Position numbers and translations under genes: made by a program. A stretch of DNA of 64,000 bases, from assembly GCF_022647665.1 (NCBI RefSeq), contig NZ_CP071872.1, forward strand, positions 3,534,001-3,598,000, written 5' to 3'. Positions 60,452 through 64,000 of the stretch are shown here, piece by piece. Origin of the DNA: Streptomyces formicae (GTDB taxonomy: Bacteria > Actinomycetota > Actinomycetes > Streptomycetales > Streptomycetaceae). The first letter of the stretch is position 1, and each line of letters starts with the position of its first letter. The notes beneath the pieces were generated by a model that was not told where the DNA came from, made no database searches, and saw nothing but the letters and a program-made list of their open reading frames with translations.

Positions 60452-63001
60452 ATGGGTGCATCCGACGTCACGCACAGCAGTGCCGGACACGGCGGGCCCA
60501 CGGCGCGGGACCGGGCTCGGGTCGTGGTCGACGCGCATGGCGTGGTGACGGGATGGAGCGCTGCGGCCGAGAGGCTGTTCGGGCACACGGCCGATCGCGT
60601 GGTGGGCCGTCCCGCGGCCGGGCTCCTGGCGGCGGCCGGGGAGCCGGGCGCCGGGGCGGAAGGCGTCGTCCACGTACGGCACAGTGACGGCCGGGCGGTG
60701 GCCTGCCGGCTCGGGATCCGCCTCGCGCCGGGCCCGGGCTCCGAGCCGCAGTGGGAGGTGACGCTGGTCCCGGCGGCCCTTCCCGACCTGCCCGACCTGG
60801 AGGACCTGCCGGACCGGTCCGAGGTGCCGGAGCTGCCGGACCGGTCCGACGTACCGGCTCCGGGTGCCCGCCCCGCGTCGGAGCCGGCGTCGGACGAGGA
60901 GGTCGACCGGGCGCTGCTGGAGGCGCTGTTCACCCAGTCCCCGATCGGGCTCTTCGTCCTCGACCCGGAGCTGCGGCTCATCCGCTTCAACAGCGCCGCC
61001 CAGGGGATGCGGGGCACCCCGGCCGCGGAGGCGCTCGGGAAGCGCCCCTCGGAGGTGTGGCCGGACTTCAGCTCCGAGCTCACGGAACGGGTGATGGGCC
61101 GTGTGCTCGACACCGGTGAGAGCGCGATCGGCTTCGAGAAGCGCGGGCGGCCTCCCGCGGACCCCGGCCGCGAACACGTCTACGCGGCCTCCGCCTTCCG
61201 GCTCCAGGACCGGGACGGCCGCGTCCTGGGGGCCGCCGACGCGGTGGTCGACGTCACCGACCGCCATCTGGCCCAGCAGCGGCTCGCCCTGCTCGCCGAG
61301 GGCGGCGCCCGCATCGGGTCGACGCTCGATGTGCTCCGAACGGCCCAGGAGCTGGTCGATGTGGCGGTGCCGCGGCTGGCCGACACGGCCGCGATCGAGG
61401 TGCTGGAGCCCGTGCTCGCGGGCGAGGAACTCGCCCCCGGGCCGGTACCGCCCGGTGCGGTGCTGCGCCGCGCGGCCTCCCGTTCCATCCGCTCCGATGC
61501 GCCGCCCGGCGTGTACGAGGTCGGCGAGGTGAGCACGCTCCCGGTCGCCGCGCCGTCCAACCAGGCGCTCGCCGACCTCCAGCCGCGGCTGGTCAGCCCG
61601 GTGCGGTCGGACAGCGAGTGGGTGCTCCGCGACCCGGTCCGCGGCCGCCGGATGCTGGAGGAGCAGGTCCACTCGCTGATGCTCGTACCGCTCGTCACCC
61701 AGAACCAGGTGCTCGGGCTCGCGGCGTTCTACCGGTGGGGGGAGCAGGGGCCCTTCGACGAGAACGACCTCACCCTGGCCACGGAGCTCGGCCGCCGCAC
61801 CGCCGTGTGCATGGACAACGCCCGGCGGTACCTGCGCGAGCGCAACTCCCTCGTGGCGCTGCAGCGCAGTCTGCTGCCGGGGGAACTGCCGCACCACCAC
61901 GGGGTGGAGGTGGCGCACGACTACGTGCACGCGGGCGCGGGCGGCGACTGGGTCGACGTCGTACCGCTGTCGGGTGCCCGGGTGGCCCTCGTCGCCGGCA
62001 GCGTGCCGGGACGCGGGGTGCCCACCGCCGCGGCGATGGGACGGCTCCGCGCCGCCGTGCACACGCTGTCCGACCTGGACCTGGAGCCCGACGAACTCCT
62101 CGCCCGCCTCGACGACCTGGTACGCCGCCTCGCGAGGGACGAGGGCTCGGTGCACGACGGCCACCAGGGCGTACTGGGCGGAGCGGCGTGGGAAAGGGCG
62201 TCCGGGACGCGGACGCCCCCGGTGGGGGAGGGGGCGGGATGCAGCTGCCTGTACGTGGTGTACGACCCCATCACCCAGTCCGCCTGCATGGCCGCGGCCG
62301 GACATCCCGGCCCCGTCGTCGCCTTCCCGGACGGCACGGTGAAGAGCGTGGATCTGCCTGTCGCGGCGCCGCTCGGCCGGCCCGGACCCCTCTTCGAGAA
62401 GTCGGAGATCGAACTGCCGGAGGGCTCGACGCTCGCCCTCTACACGCCGGGGCTTCTCCAGGCGCAGCAGGGCGAGGCCGGTGAGGCCCGGCTCGCGGAG
62501 CTGCTCGCCAGGGCGCCGGGCTCCGTGCACGAGATCTCGCGCATGCTGACCGAGGCGCTGGTTCCCGACACGGCCGAGGGGGACGCGGCGGTGCTCGTCG
62601 CCCGAACGCACGCACTGGGCCCGGGCCGGGTCGCGTCGTGGGACCTGCCGAGCGATCCGGCCGTCGTCTCCACGGCCCGGTCGCTCGTCACCCATCAGCT
62701 CGAATCATGGGCGCTGGACGAGGCGGTGTTCACGACCGAGCTCATCGCCAGCGAGCTCGTCACCAACGCCATCCGGTACGCCAAGGCGCCCGTACGGCTG
62801 CGCCTGATCCGCGATCAGGTGCTGACCTGCGAGGTGTCGGACGGCAGCAGCACGGCGCCGCGGCTGCGGCACGCGCGGACCACGGACGAGGGCGGCCGCG
62901 GACTGCTCCTCGTCGCGCAGTGCTCGGAGCGCTGGGGCACCCGCTACACGGGGAGCGGCAAGACGATCTGGGCCGAGCAGAGCGTGGAGGACACTGTGTG
63001 A
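60452..63001 (+). CDS. PAS-PAS-GAF-SpoIIE-type PP2C phosphatase with HATPase domain
   Basis: This 849-residue cytoplasmic signalling protein has two PAS-like domains (about 20-110 and 150-280), a GAF domain (about 285-450), a SpoIIE-type PP2C domain (about 460-720) and a C-terminal anti-sigma-like HATPase domain with ELVTNAIRYA and DEGGRGLLLVA. Such proteins control sigma factors through partner switching. The PP2C metal site looks damaged: GGDWVD keeps Asp499, but the usual GDV-GHG motif reads GSVPGRG, with Ser517 in place of a metal-binding Asp. The last Asp (GDAAVLVAR) is kept. It may be a weak or non-catalytic phosphatase. The ATG at 60452 fits the domain start; upstream GTG starts are possible. 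Confidence 0.85.
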   Translation: MGASDVTHSSAGHGGPTARDRARVVVDAHGVVTGWSAAAERLFGHTADRVVGRPAAGLLAAAGEPGAGAEGVVHVRHSDGRAVACRLGIRLAPGPGSEPQWEVTLVPAALPDLPDLEDLPDRSEVPELPDRSDVPAPGARPASEPASDEEVDRALLEALFTQSPIGLFVLDPELRLIRFNSAAQGMRGTPAAEALGKRPSEVWPDFSSELTERVMGRVLDTGESAIGFEKRGRPPADPGREHVYAASAFRLQDRDGRVLGAADAVVDVTDRHLAQQRLALLAEGGARIGSTLDVLRTAQELVDVAVPRLADTAAIEVLEPVLAGEELAPGPVPPGAVLRRAASRSIRSDAPPGVYEVGEVSTLPVAAPSNQALADLQPRLVSPVRSDSEWVLRDPVRGRRMLEEQVHSLMLVPLVTQNQVLGLAAFYRWGEQGPFDENDLTLATELGRRTAVCMDNARRYLRERNSLVALQRSLLPGELPHHHGVEVAHDYVHAGAGGDWVDVVPLSGARVALVAGSVPGRGVPTAAAMGRLRAAVHTLSDLDLEPDELLARLDDLVRRLARDEGSVHDGHQGVLGGAAWERASGTRTPPVGEGAGCSCLYVVYDPITQSACMAAAGHPGPVVAFPDGTVKSVDLPVAAPLGRPGPLFEKSEIELPEGSTLALYTPGLLQAQQGEAGEARLAELLARAPGSVHEISRMLTEALVPDTAEGDAAVLVARTHALGPGRVASWDLPSDPAVVSTARSLVTHQLESWALDEAVFTTELIASELVTNAIRYAKAPVRLRLIRDQVLTCEVSDGSSTAPRLRHARTTDEGGRGLLLVAQCSERWGTRYTGSGKTIWAEQSVEDTV

Positions 63002-63040
63002 GCCGCGGCTCCGGGCTTACCGGCGCGCGTCGGTGGCATG

Positions 63041-63060
63041 GGCCGCCCCCGGTGGCGGCC
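63041..63060. terminator. Bidirectional hairpin between convergent genes
   Basis: A perfect 7-bp stem (GGCCGCC with its complement) with a 6-base loop lies between the phosphatase stop and the TetR stop. A 12-bp palindrome GAGCCGCGGCTC overlaps the phosphatase stop at 63000-63011. Confidence 0.5.
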
Positions 63061-63062
63061 GT

Positions 63063-63812
63063 CTAGACGTTCCCGTCGGCGTCCGTCGCCGTCGCCGTCT
63101 CCATCGCCGCGAGGCGCTGGAGCCATTCGCGCAGCAGGCCGGCCTCGGCGGGTGACAGCGCCTCGCCGAGATCCGGCAGTACGGCGGCGAGGGCGATGGC
63201 CCGCGCGGCGGGAGTGTCAGGGCCGTCCGCCGGACGGGGCCCGGTGGTGAGGGCGGCGAGCACGATGTCGCGGGTGCGGGCGGACAGGTCGCCGTCCCGT
63301 CCTCCGGCCGGATCCGTGATCAGGGTGAGGGCGACACCGACGCTGGCGGCCTGGACCATCTGCGCAGCGGTGGCGACCGGTACGCGCAGCCGGCCGGCCC
63401 TGGCGACCCGTTCCAGCATGCCGACGAGCACCGCGTGGGCGTCCTCCGCTGCCGCGGGGCGCTCACCGGGGCGGACGGCGCCGTACATCAGTACGTAGAA
63501 CGACGGATGGGTCAGGCCGAAGTCGATGTGCAGGTCCCAGCCGCGCCGCAGGTCCTCGACCGGGTCCTCGGTGGCGGTGAGCGTCTGCTTGCCCGCCAGA
63601 TAGCGCTCGAACCCGTACGCCGTGACGGCGTCCAGCAGCCCCTTCTTGTCCCCGAAGAGCCGGTAGAGCGTGGGGGCCTGGACGCCGGCCGCCTGGGCCA
63701 CGGCGCGTGTGGAGACCGCGTCGCTGCCGCCCTCGGCCAGCAGCTCGGCCGCGGCGACGAGGATCCGCTCGCGGGTGTCGGCGGATCTCTCGGAGATTTT
63801 TTCGGCGGTCAT
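63063..63812 (-). CDS. TetR-family transcriptional repressor
   Basis: This 249-residue protein has an N-terminal TetR helix-turn-helix (TRERILVAAAELLAEGGSDAVSTRAVAQAAGVQAPTLYRLFGDK; about 13-56) and a ligand-binding C-terminal domain. It is divergent from an aldo/keto reductase gene with 100 bases between starts, and repeated operators lie between them. It most likely represses itself and the reductase until a small, probably reactive carbonyl or lipophilic, ligand binds. Confidence 0.9.
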   Translation of the reverse strand: MTAEKISERSADTRERILVAAAELLAEGGSDAVSTRAVAQAAGVQAPTLYRLFGDKKGLLDAVTAYGFERYLAGKQTLTATEDPVEDLRRGWDLHIDFGLTHPSFYVLMYGAVRPGERPAAAEDAHAVLVGMLERVARAGRLRVPVATAAQMVQAASVGVALTLITDPAGGRDGDLSARTRDIVLAALTTGPRPADGPDTPAARAIALAAVLPDLGEALSPAEAGLLREWLQRLAAMETATATDADGNV

Positions 63813-63836
63813 GGAATCAACGCTACCCGGAACCCT

Positions 63837-63878
63837 GTTAGCATCGATGACATCGACGCTAACGGTATAGCGTTAGCG
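63837..63878. promoter_or_regulatory. TetR operator cluster between divergent genes
   Basis: Three alternating half sites (GTTAGC at 63837, GCTAAC at 63858, GTTAGC at 63872) form two overlapping inverted repeats: a 27-base one with one mismatch (63837-63863) and a perfect 8-bp pair CGCTAACG/CGTTAGCG (63857-63864, 63871-63878) around GTATAG. This arrangement could hold two TetR dimers. Confidence 0.7.
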
Positions 63879-63912
63879 GAGCTACCGACGCTGCGCGATT
63901 GGATCGCTCTCT

Positions 63913-64000
63913 GTGAACACCCGCATCCTCGGCACCGACGGCCCGGCGGTCTCCTCCCTCGGACTGGGACTCATGGGCATGTCGGACCTGTACGGACCGG
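63913..64000 (+). CDS. Aldo/keto reductase, N-terminal start (3' truncated)
   Basis: From a GTG at 63913 the frame reads 29 residues, beginning NTRILGTDGPAVSSLGLG and continuing into GLMGMSDLYGP, which is the typical first strand and helix of a NADPH-dependent aldo/keto reductase. The gene runs off the right edge. It is divergent from the TetR gene and probably under its control. Confidence 0.8.
   Translation, partial: MNTRILGTDGPAVSSLGLGLMGMSDLYGP

Overview
The window is high-GC actinobacterial DNA, almost certainly from Streptomyces. Codons end in G or C throughout, GTG and TTG starts are common, signal peptides are Ala-rich or twin-arginine, the transporters are CUT1 sugar ABC systems without their own ATPase (as in MsiK-dependent Streptomyces), and there is a SpoIIE/PAS/GAF phosphatase and a DmdR/IdeR-type iron box. 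No rRNA, tRNA or CRISPR array was seen.

Most of the window is carbohydrate catabolism in three regulated blocks. Block 1 (2355-11403, minus strand) is a LacI regulator, a CUT1 ABC transporter, a GH1 beta-glucosidase and a GH31 alpha-xylosidase (YicI type), with a beta-lactamase-fold serine hydrolase at the end. It fits uptake of xyloglucan-type oligosaccharides. A thioester-domain, sortase-anchored surface protein (262-1692) lies downstream of it. Between blocks 1 and 2 sit a C-terminally truncated amino-acid permease, a secreted beta-helix/PDZ protein, a frameshifted GH29 fucosidase and an AraC regulator.

Block 2 (about 18200-40391) is the most unusual part. It holds a LacI regulator and two divergent operons. 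The minus-strand operon encodes a 2-hydroxyacid dehydrogenase, a GH29 alpha-L-fucosidase and two large heparinase-II/III-like toroid lyases. The plus-strand series encodes an LplB/LplC-type ABC transporter with its lipoprotein, a secreted barrel-like protein, a small jelly-roll polysaccharide lyase, a third large lyase, a GH89 alpha-N-acetylglucosaminidase, a GH16 enzyme and a second small lyase. Three promoter regions (the LacI gene and both divergent operons) carry matching 12-13 bp AATCG-centred operators, so they look like one regulon. The gene content suggests a polymer with uronate, alpha-GlcNAc and fucose, that is, a glycosaminoglycan-like or bacterial exopolysaccharide substrate.

Block 3 (40700-55519) looks like a host or fungal glycan (N-glycan) locus: secreted GH20 hexosaminidase or lacto-N-biosidase, secreted GH29 fucosidase with a C-terminal binding domain, GH38 alpha-mannosidase, GH85 endo-beta-N-acetylglucosaminidase, a GH5 beta-mannosidase-like enzyme, a CUT1 transporter and a LacI regulator with its own palindromic operators.

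The right end (55519-64000) is mixed: a MITE-like element, an ArsR/VOC pair, a DUF1963-like protein, an ArsR/N-acetyltransferase pair, a small unknown gene, a second repeat element, an iron-box-controlled siderophore-binding lipoprotein, a PAS-GAF-PP2C-ATPase protein with a damaged metal site, a TetR regulator and the start of a divergent aldo/keto reductase.
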